From contig CACZHN010000045.1 in NCBI GenBank assembly GCA_902780985.1, forward strand, positions 1 through 28,201: a stretch of DNA of 28,201 nucleotides, read 5' to 3'. Source of the DNA: an uncultured Lachnospiraceae bacterium (lineage in GTDB: Bacteria; Bacillota_A; Clostridia; Lachnospirales; Lachnospiraceae). Positions 1 to 7,601 of this stretch are shown piece by piece (positions within the stretch are counted from its first letter, which is position 1; each line of letters begins with the position of its first letter). The notes below the pieces were generated by a model that was given only the letters and a program-made list of their open reading frames with translations, was not told where the DNA came from and ran no database searches. Both the position numbers and the translations under genes were made by a program.

Positions 1-500
1 AGAAGTGCAGAGAGGTCAACCGCGAGGTTGCCAAGTATGCCGATGTAGTCATCGGAAGTGAGGAAGACTTTACTGCATGCCTCGGATATGAGATTCCGGG
101 AAGCAACGAGAATTTTACGGAGCTTAATGTTGAAGGATACAAGGCTATGATTTCGGAAGCAGCTAAAGAGTATCCTAACTTCAAGGCGGTGGCGGCTATG
201 CTTCATACCGTAAGGACCGCTTCGATAAACGACTGGAAAGCTCTCTGCTGGTCAGACGGAGAAATCTGTATGTCCAAGGAATATATAGGACTTGAGGTCC
301 TTGACAGAGTGGGAATCGGTGATTCCTTCGCGTCGGGATTCATTTACGGACTGATGACAACCGGTGATCCGGAGATATCGGTCAATTACGGAACAGCTCA
401 CGGTGCACTTGTTATGACTACACCGGGAGATACTTCCATGGCGGGGGTAGATGAAGTAGAAGATGTTATGCGCGGAGCGGGGGCCCGCGTTAAAAGGTAA
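1..500 (+). CDS. kdgK: 2-keto-3-deoxygluconate kinase, C-terminal part (5' end outside window)
   Basis: PfkB-family sugar kinase that would phosphorylate 2-keto-3-deoxygluconate in the hexuronate (pectin/glucuronate) breakdown pathway. The open frame is already running at base 3 and has no start in the window, so the N-terminal half is missing. The visible C-terminal ~165 residues hold the second PfkB signature, DRVGIGDSFASGFIYGL, whose GIGD motif carries the catalytic Asp and anion hole. The TVRTASINDWKAL stretch is typical of KDG kinases rather than ribokinases or fructokinases. The stop is TAA at 498-500. The neighbouring xylanase fits a plant-polysaccharide setting. Family membership is seen in the sequence; the exact substrate is inferred from the family. 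Confidence 0.85.
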   Translation, partial: KCREVNREVAKYADVVIGSEEDFTACLGYEIPGSNENFTELNVEGYKAMISEAAKEYPNFKAVAAMLHTVRTASINDWKALCWSDGEICMSKEYIGLEVLDRVGIGDSFASGFIYGLMTTGDPEISVNYGTAHGALVMTTPGDTSMAGVDEVEDVMRGAGARVKR

Positions 501-505
501 TTAAC

Positions 506-568
506 TGTCCGGTTCGGAGCATGGGTGTGAGCTGCCGGGCATTTAATAAAATGATATATATATTTTTT
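506..568 (+). terminator. possible weak terminator after kdgK
   Basis: A 7-bp stem, TGTCCGG at 506-512 with CCGGGCA at 535-541 (one G-T pair), has a 22-nt loop. A T6 run follows at 563-568, about 20 nt beyond the stem. The stem-to-T-run spacing is too long for a textbook rho-independent terminator, so this is a weak call. Confidence 0.3.
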
Positions 569-594
569 CACAAAAAGGTTTAGGAGAAGAAGAC

Positions 595-3135
595 ATGAGA
601 AGAGTGACAAGAAGGTTTGTAAGTCTCGGGCTTGCAACGACACTTATGCTCTCAGTGGGTGCCTGCGGAAAAACAGAGCCGGCAACACAGGGGGCTACCG
701 AGAGTACGGAAGCGGCAACAGAGGCCGCTACGACAACAGAGGCAGTAGCTAAGGCTGAGCCGATTGAGGGTAACATCATCGACAACCCGTATTTTGAGGA
801 AGAGGATGTAAGCATGTGGTCAATCGAGTGCGGCACATCCAAGATCAGTGCGGGATCAGACAGTGCTGAGGCAGCTGAGGGATACGGATACTACGGAATC
901 ATCGACAGAGATCCGGCATCATCATCACCTTATGACTGTTTTGCACAGGACGTAACAGCCGAGTTACAGAGCGGCGTTACATACGACTATGAGTTTTATG
1001 CAAAGCTTTCCGCTGATTATGAGGGAGCACCTGATGATCAGAGAACAGTAGACTTTGCTCCGTATCTTACGGTAGACGGACAGACAACATATCTCGGTTC
1101 TTATTCGGGCGAGATAACAGGTATCCCGAGCCAGGCACTTAAGCCGGGTGAGTGGACAAGATTTGCCGGAACATTCACACCTAAATTTGCCGGAAATCTT
1201 GATAAGGCCGTAATCCGTGTCATCGAGCAGGGAACAGACTACGGTAACGGAGTTTGTGTAAAGGGAGATTATTATATTACAGGTTTCTCGCTGGTACCTG
1301 AAGAAAGTTCGGGAGAACTTGCGGGAATCGAAACAGATATTCCTGATCTGAGATCCGTTGTTGCATCAGCAGACGGACTCGGTGAAGATGCAATCTGCGG
1401 AACATGTTTCGGAAATGCTGAGATCAACGATCAGAATCTTATCGATCTGATGGAGAAGCATTTCAACGCAGTTACACTTGAGAACGAACTTAAGATGGAC
1501 TGTATGTTCGGTTACAACAACGATGCCCCTCCTGCAGGAAGCATTCATGAAGAAGAACTGAACGGTGAGAAGATTCAGGTTCCTACGATCGACCATTCAA
1601 GAACAGATGCTGTACTTGATAAGATCGTTGAGTGGAATGAGGCAAATCCCGACAAGAAGATCAGAGTCCGCGGACACGTTCTTGTATGGCATTCACAGGC
1701 ACCTGAGTGGTTCTTCCATGTTGATTACGACAAGAACAACGATTATGTAACAGCTGCAGAGATGGATAAGAGACAGGAGTGGTACATCAAGTCCATCTTA
1801 GAGTATTACACAGGCGCTGACAGCAAGTATGCAGGTCTCTTCTACGGATGGGATGTTGTAAACGAGGCAATCAGCGACAGCACAGCTACATACAGAACAG
1901 ATACAGAGCCGGGCAACGACAAGCTTTCCGATTCAACACACGGAAGCAAGTCAAGCTGGTGGAAGGTATACGGAAGCAACGAGTACATCATCAACGCTTT
2001 CAAGTATGCCAACAAGTATGCACCTGCAGAGCTTGAGCTCTACTACAATGATTACAATGAGTGCGATGCACGTAAGGCAAAGGGAATCATACAGCTTATC
2101 AACGATGTTAAGGCAGCAGAGGGAACACGTATAGACGGTTTTGGTATGCAGGGACATTATACTGTAAACGCACCTTCAGTCGGACAGATTGAGGATGCCG
2201 TAAGAGGTTACTCGGAAGTTGTCGACAAGGTTATGCTTACAGAGCTTGATGTTAAGGTAAGCCCGATGTTCGACGGTACAGAGGAAAAGCTTCCTGAAGA
2301 GTACAATCGTCAGGCTGCTTACTACAGCTCAATCTACGAGCTTATGAAGACACTTAACAAGGAAGACGGAATCACTGTTTCCGGTATCACAGTCTGGGGA
2401 GTTATCGATTCATATTCATGGCTTCAGCAGCAGAGCAACGTAGGTGGTGGTGCAACAGGTACTATCCTTCAGTGCCCGCTCCTCTTTGACGGAAACTACA
2501 AGGCGAAGCCTGCTTTCTGGGCAATCGTAGATCCTGGCACAGTTGATACAGCATCACTTGAAGTTAAGAGAGACACTATCGAGATCCATAAGGGTACGGT
2601 AACAATCGACGGAGAGCTTGATGATGCATGGAACAATGTTGAAGCGGTTCCGCTTGCAATAAAGGTTCAGAATGCGGAAGCAACCTGTGAAGCAAAGCTT
2701 CTCTGGGATGAGCAGTATCTGTATGTTTACATGCCTGTTAAGGATGCAGTCCTTAACGATGACAGTGCCGATGATTATCAGCAGGATTCAGTCGAAGTAT
2801 TTATCGATGAGAACCATGCAAGAGGCGGCGCATACGAAGCAGACGATAAGCAGTACAGAATAAGCTTCAACAACAAACTCAGCTTCAACGGCGAGAAGTG
2901 CCTTGAAGAGAATATAACCGCAAAGGCCGTTGTAACAGACGACGGATATATTGTGGAAGCAGCTATGAAGTGGACGGATATCACACCGGAAGTCGGAACA
3001 GAGATCGGTCTTGAACTTCAGATAAATGATGCATCGGCAAGCGGCGAAAGAGCCGGAACCATGAGCTGGGCAGACGATACTGGAACATGTTATATGAATC
3101 CTGAAATGTTTGGTCACGCAAAGCTTGTTGATTAG
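595..3135 (+). CDS. lipid-anchored endo-1,4-beta-xylanase, CBM - GH10 - CBM9
   Basis: Cleaves internal beta-1,4 bonds of xylan at the cell surface. Residues 1-24 form a lipoprotein signal peptide with lipobox VGAC (Cys24). A Thr/Ala/Glu-rich linker (about 27-55) follows. Residues about 58-235 look like a CBM4/9/22-type beta-sandwich. The GH10 barrel spans about 248-645. It contains the GHVLVWHSQAPEW motif, the acid/base Glu424 in WDVVNEA and the nucleophile Glu550 in LTELDVK, so both catalytic residues are present. Residues about 660-846 match a CBM9-type xylan-binding domain (VTIDGELDDAW start). The length of 846 aa fits a modular GH10 enzyme. The start has an AGGAGAAG site just upstream. 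It lies downstream of kdgK, and no transporter or regulator is visible beside it. Confidence 0.95.
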   Translation: MRRVTRRFVSLGLATTLMLSVGACGKTEPATQGATESTEAATEAATTTEAVAKAEPIEGNIIDNPYFEEEDVSMWSIECGTSKISAGSDSAEAAEGYGYYGIIDRDPASSSPYDCFAQDVTAELQSGVTYDYEFYAKLSADYEGAPDDQRTVDFAPYLTVDGQTTYLGSYSGEITGIPSQALKPGEWTRFAGTFTPKFAGNLDKAVIRVIEQGTDYGNGVCVKGDYYITGFSLVPEESSGELAGIETDIPDLRSVVASADGLGEDAICGTCFGNAEINDQNLIDLMEKHFNAVTLENELKMDCMFGYNNDAPPAGSIHEEELNGEKIQVPTIDHSRTDAVLDKIVEWNEANPDKKIRVRGHVLVWHSQAPEWFFHVDYDKNNDYVTAAEMDKRQEWYIKSILEYYTGADSKYAGLFYGWDVVNEAISDSTATYRTDTEPGNDKLSDSTHGSKSSWWKVYGSNEYIINAFKYANKYAPAELELYYNDYNECDARKAKGIIQLINDVKAAEGTRIDGFGMQGHYTVNAPSVGQIEDAVRGYSEVVDKVMLTELDVKVSPMFDGTEEKLPEEYNRQAAYYSSIYELMKTLNKEDGITVSGITVWGVIDSYSWLQQQSNVGGGATGTILQCPLLFDGNYKAKPAFWAIVDPGTVDTASLEVKRDTIEIHKGTVTIDGELDDAWNNVEAVPLAIKVQNAEATCEAKLLWDEQYLYVYMPVKDAVLNDDSADDYQQDSVEVFIDENHARGGAYEADDKQYRISFNNKLSFNGEKCLEENITAKAVVTDDGYIVEAAMKWTDITPEVGTEIGLELQINDASASGERAGTMSWADDTGTCYMNPEMFGHAKLVD

Positions 3136-3153
3136 CGCGTAATACGTTATAAT
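3125..3153 (+). promoter_or_regulatory. candidate sigma-A promoter for the Hsp70-GrpE/SbcDC-like unit
   Basis: TTGTTG at 3125-3130 and a perfect TATAAT at 3148-3153 are separated by 17 nt. The -35 box overlaps the end of the xylanase frame. Transcription would start near 3160, giving a leader of about 115 nt that contains the hairpin at 3170-3220. No CIRCE-type heat-shock operator is visible. Confidence 0.6.
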
Positions 3154-3169
3154 AAATAATTGGTAAAGT

Positions 3170-3220
3170 CGAGAATCACAAAACCATCACGGGCATCTGT
3201 GTATGATTTTGTGATTTTCG
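3170..3220 (+). other. 17-bp imperfect hairpin in the leader of the Hsp70-GrpE-like gene
   Basis: Arms 3170-3186 and 3204-3220 pair over 16 of 17 positions: one G-T pair, one C-A mismatch and a perfect 10-bp core AATCACAAAA/TTTTGTGATT. The loop is 17 nt. No T-run follows the 3' arm. It could be a terminator for the xylanase, an RNA leader element or a protein operator. Its position inside the predicted 5' leader of the next gene favours a regulatory role, but this is inference. Confidence 0.55.
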
Positions 3221-3274
3221 CGTACAATGAAATATGACGAATGATATATATGCGAAAAGGGGATAGTGACGGTT

Positions 3275-4690
3275 ATGAAAAAAGTAGTTGGATTGCATTT
3301 CTGGGAAGGAAAAGCAGAGGTGTGCTGGTGCGATGAGGATTCCATTGTTACCGGTGCTATTGAGCTTCCTGTCGAAATAAGAAAATTCAGCATACTCAGA
3401 AATGAGATGGCTTTCAGAAAAGCCTTTGAGACGGTAACCGAATTTTTATCTTCTCAGGCAGGAATAGATGATTTTGATTCGGTTTTATGTGTTCCGGACT
3501 ATTTCGGTATGAAGGAACTTACCACAATATTTAAGATGGCCGACGAAGCAGGTATAAGCGTCCTTAAGACCGTAACCGAAACAACAGCCATGGCTATGCA
3601 TGTTCTGGGCGAGTACGGACTTACAGACAGAATTATCACCGCATTTATATCCGGAAGATGTCTGGGTATGGCAGAGTTTGATCTGAGCCGCGGAGTGGTA
3701 GATAAGACCGATACATATGTTGCGGGAATATGGAACAATTCTTCACTTATGAAGACGGAGTTCGCACACAGTTACAGCAGACGTATGCTGGACAGAACCG
3801 ATGCGATATGCGTATTCTATGCGGGTACCATGAACGACTGCCTTCAGTTCGACCAGGTCATGAAGGTTTACGTTCAGAGATCCGAAGAATTCATAAACCG
3901 TGAGATAGAGATAAAGATGCTGGACAGCAATGTTCTGATCGAGGGACTGGGATTCCTCTGCGGAAAGGAAGAAGGGCTTCCGGCATTCAGAGAAGTAAGC
4001 TTTACGGATATAATCACACCTTATAAGATGACCATTTCGGTTAACAGGGAGATGTATCCTGTTTATGATGAAAATGCGAGAATTCCTTTTGACGAAGAGA
4101 TAGAGCTCAGAAGGATCACGGAGCCGAAGGGTTCCTATACAGATTTCCTTCTTTACGAAGAGAAGGAAAGCAAGTACGAAGAGGTCTGCAGATTCCGTAT
4201 TTCGAAAGAGGATCTGGAAGGCTATTACAACAAGCTTATCAGCGTTATGGTAATAGTGGAAGAGGATAAGAGAATGAGCCTAATCCTTCAGGATAAGGAT
4301 CTGGGAAGAGGTATTCAGATTCCGGTCCTTGACGCCCTGAGCGGTCCGGATATTCCGGATGACGAAGAAGTCAGTGTAGATTCCGTCATCAAGAAGATGC
4401 TTCCGATCATCGACAATCTGGAATATGCCGTGAAGTTTTCACAGGATAAGGATAACCCGTACTATCAGGGATATCTGCAGTCTTACAATAAGGCTGTGGC
4501 TATACTGGCCGATAACGGAGTTGTTCAGATATCGGGTGAAGGACAGCCTTTTGATTACAACCTTCACAATGCCGTAGCATCGACTACGGATCCTAATCTT
4601 CCTGAGAATACCGTAAAGACGGTTATGCAGACAGGATATATGTACAAAGGAAAAGTTCTCAGAACAGCATCTGTAGTTGTTGCAAACTAA
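3275..4690 (+). CDS. degenerate Hsp70(DnaK)-like protein fused to a C-terminal GrpE domain
   Basis: A 471-aa chimera of two chaperone families. Residues 1-242 resemble a shortened Hsp70 ATPase domain: VPDYFGMKELTTIF (from residue 73) matches the Hsp70 VPAYF motif, and TETTAMAMHVLGEYG matches NEPTAAALAYG. The nucleotide loops are lost, however. GLHFWEGKA replaces GIDLGTTNS, and FISGRCLGMAEF replaces the DLGGGTFD loop. Residues 243-355 resemble the Hsp70 beta substrate-binding domain (TPYKMTISVN; VYDENARIP). Residues 365-471 are a GrpE bundle and head: MLPIIDNLEYAV, FDYNLHNAV (426-434), and a C-terminus VLRTASVVVAN. The long N-terminal GrpE coil is absent. ATG 3275 is preferred over GTG 3266, because AGGGG at 3258-3262 lies only 3 nt from the GTG. 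ATP hydrolysis is doubtful; a co-chaperone or scaffold role is inference. Confidence 0.85.
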   Translation: MKKVVGLHFWEGKAEVCWCDEDSIVTGAIELPVEIRKFSILRNEMAFRKAFETVTEFLSSQAGIDDFDSVLCVPDYFGMKELTTIFKMADEAGISVLKTVTETTAMAMHVLGEYGLTDRIITAFISGRCLGMAEFDLSRGVVDKTDTYVAGIWNNSSLMKTEFAHSYSRRMLDRTDAICVFYAGTMNDCLQFDQVMKVYVQRSEEFINREIEIKMLDSNVLIEGLGFLCGKEEGLPAFREVSFTDIITPYKMTISVNREMYPVYDENARIPFDEEIELRRITEPKGSYTDFLLYEEKESKYEEVCRFRISKEDLEGYYNKLISVMVIVEEDKRMSLILQDKDLGRGIQIPVLDALSGPDIPDDEEVSVDSVIKKMLPIIDNLEYAVKFSQDKDNPYYQGYLQSYNKAVAILADNGVVQISGEGQPFDYNLHNAVASTTDPNLPENTVKTVMQTGYMYKGKVLRTASVVVAN

Positions 4691-4705
4691 AAAATGTGTT
4701 ATACT
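4677..4705 (+). promoter_or_regulatory. candidate internal promoter before the SbcD-like gene
   Basis: TTGTTG at 4677-4682, a 17-nt spacer and TATACT at 4700-4705, with an extended -10 TG at 4697-4698. It overlaps the 3' end of the preceding gene. The -35 box is the same hexamer as at 3125. It could give separate expression of the second and third genes of the unit. Confidence 0.5.
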
Positions 4706-4746
4706 GTTTTGTCGACTGTAATAACTCAGTAGGAGATATACCGGAT

Positions 4747-5808
4747 ATGAAGTTTATTCATACATCAGACATAAGAATAAATGCTACCCCGGACGCAGAG
4801 TTTGAGTGGGGCGAGAAGAGAAAGGAAGAGCTTGAAGAGTGCTTCCTCTATCTTATATCCGAGTGTAATACCAAGGATATAGATCTTCTCATAATTGCGG
4901 GTAATCTCTTTAATGAGCCGCCTACGGAAGAGATGCTTCAGTGGGTCGACGAACAGCTTTTCGGACTTATCAAAGCAAGGACCATTATCCTTCCGGGATA
5001 TCTGGATTATGCCGAAGTCGGTTCACCGGCAGCGGGATACGTATTCGAATCCAGAACCGTTATGCTTCCGGGTGGAAAGACCACCAACGCATATCTGAAG
5101 GGAATCAATACCTGTGTTACGGGTTACGGCTACGATAAGCCTATCATAAAAGAAGATGTACTGGGAAGGATCGATCCGGGAAGAAAAGACGCGGTGAACA
5201 TTCTCCTGGGATGCGGCGGTGACAGACTTCACATGCCGTACAAGAAAGAAGATATAGCAAGAAAGGGCTTCGACTATGTGGCTTTGGGCGGACGTACCAA
5301 GGCGGCACACATTTTGAAGAACAGACTGGCATATTCGGGATGTCCGGAACCTATCGAACCTGAAGAGCAGGGAAGAAAAGGTTACATCATGGGCGAAGTT
5401 ACCGATGAGGGAACGAAGATCCAGTGGGTACCTTCAAACAAGAGAAGCTACATAGATCTGAATATAACTCTTACACCTGAGCTTACTGCCGATGCGGTGG
5501 TAAACAAGCTGGAGGAGATGCTTATGAAGCTGGGAAATGAAAACATCTATACCATCATTTTCAAGGGCTTCGCAGATGATGATTTCTATCCTAACTTAAA
5601 CAGGATCAAAGAAAGATTCATGATCAGAGGCGTTGAGAACCTTACCATCAATACCCGTGACGAGGCTAAGCTTCGCGAGGAGAATGAGGCAAATCTCATC
5701 GGTTCGTTTGTCAGAGAAATCAGTGACAGTTATACAATAGATGAAAATATAAGGAACAAGGCTATGAGATACGGCCTTGAAGCACTTATAATGTCCGGAG
5801 AGGAATAA
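4747..5808 (+). CDS. SbcD/YhaO-like calcineurin phosphoesterase homologue lacking metal ligands
   Basis: A 353-aa protein aligned from its first residues with the SbcD/Mre11/YhaO nuclease family (MKFIHTSD start, then LLIIAGNLFN and DYVALGG). These enzymes need two metal ions held by five conserved motifs. Here DxH is D8-I-R10 (His lost), GD is G52-N53 (Asp lost) and GNHD is G84-Y85-L86-D87 (Asn and His lost). The motif IV His region is LLGCGG at 153-158, and GHxH is G181-G182-R183-T184 (both His lost). Only D8 survives, so nuclease activity is unlikely. The C-terminal cap domain is present. AGGAG at 4731-4735 supports ATG 4747 rather than the upstream ATG at 4696. Two nt separate its stop from the ATPase gene, which implies a protein pair like SbcD-SbcC or YhaO-YhaN. 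Confidence 0.85.
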   Translation: MKFIHTSDIRINATPDAEFEWGEKRKEELEECFLYLISECNTKDIDLLIIAGNLFNEPPTEEMLQWVDEQLFGLIKARTIILPGYLDYAEVGSPAAGYVFESRTVMLPGGKTTNAYLKGINTCVTGYGYDKPIIKEDVLGRIDPGRKDAVNILLGCGGDRLHMPYKKEDIARKGFDYVALGGRTKAAHILKNRLAYSGCPEPIEPEEQGRKGYIMGEVTDEGTKIQWVPSNKRSYIDLNITLTPELTADAVVNKLEEMLMKLGNENIYTIIFKGFADDDFYPNLNRIKERFMIRGVENLTINTRDEAKLREENEANLIGSFVREISDSYTIDENIRNKAMRYGLEALIMSGEE

Positions 5809-5810
5809 GA

Positions 5811-7520
5811 ATGTACCTTACAAAACTCCTGATGAAGGATTTTGGAAAATTTCATAACAAAGAGGTAAATCTTAAACCGGGAATCAATATAATCTGCGGC
5901 GGAGCGGATTCCGGAAAGTCCACCATAAGAGACTTCCTTACCGCTATGATCTACGGAGTGGATCGTAAAGAAGGTATAAGCCGCGTACGTTCGGATTATG
6001 AGAGAAGAAAGCCGGAGGGCAGAAGCAATTATTCCGGTTCCGCATATATAAAGAAGGACGGAACCAACTATCTGGTAGAAAGATCCTTCCTTGCGGGAGC
6101 AAAGAGTACTTCCGTACTGGATATCAGTTCGGGAAGAGAGGTTCGTCTCGAGAGACCCGATACCCTTGTAGGAACACTGGTTGAGACGGGAAGAAATACC
6201 TATAAAGATACAAAGGTTCTTACGGCAGAGGGCTCTGCGGAAAGCTCGGCAAGAGCAGCGGCGGGACTGAAGAGATACCTCAGTAATATCATTCTTACGG
6301 GAAGCGCCTCCATCGATAAGCAGAAGGCTGTTGATCATCTTCAGAAAGAGAAGCAGCAGCATCTTCCGAAACCGCTTATCAGAAGACTGGATGAGCTTAC
6401 GGAAAAGATCGAAGAATACGATGACGTAGACGAGAAGATCGCTGAGATAGATGCCGAGATGAAGAAGCTCGACGAAGAGTTTGTCATCGAGGCCGAAAAG
6501 AGAAAGAGAGTAGCCAGAAGACTGGTAGAGAACGAAGACGGTTCCGTTACTTATCAGAACGATGAAAATGTAGATGATAAGATCAAGAAGCTCACGGATC
6601 TGAGAGAGAGCTACAATCCGAACCTTCCGGACTTCACTCCGGAGAAGCTTACGGATAAGGTACCGATCATACTTCTCACAGGTATCTTCGTAATACTTCT
6701 TATATGGGGAGTTGTACATTTACTTCCTTTCGACTTACTCGTAAAGAGGATATTCGTAATCCTTACGGCTGTGTATGTAGTATTTACCACAATAGACGGT
6801 CTTAGGATAAAAGGATACTTCGATTCGGATGATGACATAGTCACGCCGAACGACGAGGAGTTTAAAAAAGTTCTTGAAGAGATCAAGGACGAAAATGAGA
6901 AAAAAGAAGAAATAGAGTTCGATATGACTTTCGCCAAGGAATATCAGGAAAAGAAGGATGTTCTGAAGGAGAAAGAACAGGTCCAGCTTGAAAGAAGAAC
7001 TCAGAGAGCTAAGCTCAAAGCAGAGTTCAATTCCGTATTCAAGAAGAAGAGCGAACTCGAAGATGAGATCAAGGCTATAGATTTTGCCATCGCAAAGATC
7101 AACCAGATTTCCGAAGATTATAAGAAGGTTGCATATTCGGAATTCCTGGTACATGTTTCCGAGATGATTCCGGGACTTACAGGTGGCAAGTACACGGACA
7201 TAGATTTTGACGAAGCGGGAAATCTGGTAGTTAACCAGGATAGCTATCAGGTAAAGATGGATACTCTTCCGAGAAGAGATATCGACAGGATCACGCTGGC
7301 AGTCAAGCTTGCCGCAGCCAAGTATCTTGCAGCGGAAGCGCTTCCGCTGGTCATCGACGGAACAGGAGAGCTGAGAGCCGAAGAGCCGAGAAAAGCGCTT
7401 ATCAACTATCTTATAAGTATGAATGAGGAGCAGATAATCATTCTGACAGACGACACAAAGCTTGCAGCTGCATTTACCGGTTCGGGAGTGCAGGCAAATG
7501 TTATTAATCTGCAGGGGTAG
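5811..7520 (+). CDS. short YhaN/SbcC-like ATPase with two membrane segments and degenerate ABC motifs
   Basis: A 569-aa homologue of the SbcC/Rad50/YhaN group, far shorter than the usual ~950-1000 aa. The N-terminal ATPase half starts MYLTKLLMKDFGKF and holds an intact Walker A, GGADSGKS, at residues 30-37. Charged coiled-coil-like segments lie around 196-250 and 340-445. Between them are two hydrophobic spans at about 284-306 and 311-332, as in membrane-linked YhaN proteins. The C-terminal half carries LPRRDIDRITLAVKLA (486 on) where the family has an LSxGxxxQ signature, and LPLVIDGTG (511-519) where Walker B ends in two acidic residues; the second is Gly517. It may bind ATP, but efficient hydrolysis is doubtful. 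It is directly coupled to the SbcD-like gene and followed by a terminator. Confidence 0.85.
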   Translation: MYLTKLLMKDFGKFHNKEVNLKPGINIICGGADSGKSTIRDFLTAMIYGVDRKEGISRVRSDYERRKPEGRSNYSGSAYIKKDGTNYLVERSFLAGAKSTSVLDISSGREVRLERPDTLVGTLVETGRNTYKDTKVLTAEGSAESSARAAAGLKRYLSNIILTGSASIDKQKAVDHLQKEKQQHLPKPLIRRLDELTEKIEEYDDVDEKIAEIDAEMKKLDEEFVIEAEKRKRVARRLVENEDGSVTYQNDENVDDKIKKLTDLRESYNPNLPDFTPEKLTDKVPIILLTGIFVILLIWGVVHLLPFDLLVKRIFVILTAVYVVFTTIDGLRIKGYFDSDDDIVTPNDEEFKKVLEEIKDENEKKEEIEFDMTFAKEYQEKKDVLKEKEQVQLERRTQRAKLKAEFNSVFKKKSELEDEIKAIDFAIAKINQISEDYKKVAYSEFLVHVSEMIPGLTGGKYTDIDFDEAGNLVVNQDSYQVKMDTLPRRDIDRITLAVKLAAAKYLAAEALPLVIDGTGELRAEEPRKALINYLISMNEEQIIILTDDTKLAAAFTGSGVQANVINLQG

Positions 7521-7541
7521 CATAACATTTCAGAGTTAATC

Positions 7542-7583
7542 ATAGGGGGACGGCCTGTTTAGGCTTGTCCCCTATACTTTTTT
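7542..7583 (+). terminator. rho-independent terminator after the SbcDC-like unit
   Basis: ATAGGGG at 7542-7548 pairs with CCCCTAT at 7569-7575, with further partial pairing of the inner GGCC/GGCT part. A T6 run follows at 7578-7583. This closes the three-gene unit. Confidence 0.85.
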
Positions 7584-7601
7584 ATGTAAACGGAGTTAAT
7601 G

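Noticed and set aside
3136..3274. CIRCE (HrcA) or other standard heat-shock operator before the Hsp70-GrpE-like gene
   Set aside because: No TTAGCACTC-type repeat is present; the hairpin found there has a different sequence.
5730..6719. Long open frame on the minus strand (329 codons), opposite the SbcD/YhaN-like genes
   Set aside because: It is antisense to two clearly coding genes, has no recognisable domain and no good ribosome site; its residues mirror the codon bias of the sense strand.
6735..7523. Minus-strand open frame of 262 codons over the YhaN-like gene
   Set aside because: Leu/Phe-rich shadow of the charged coiled-coil region on the plus strand; no start context.
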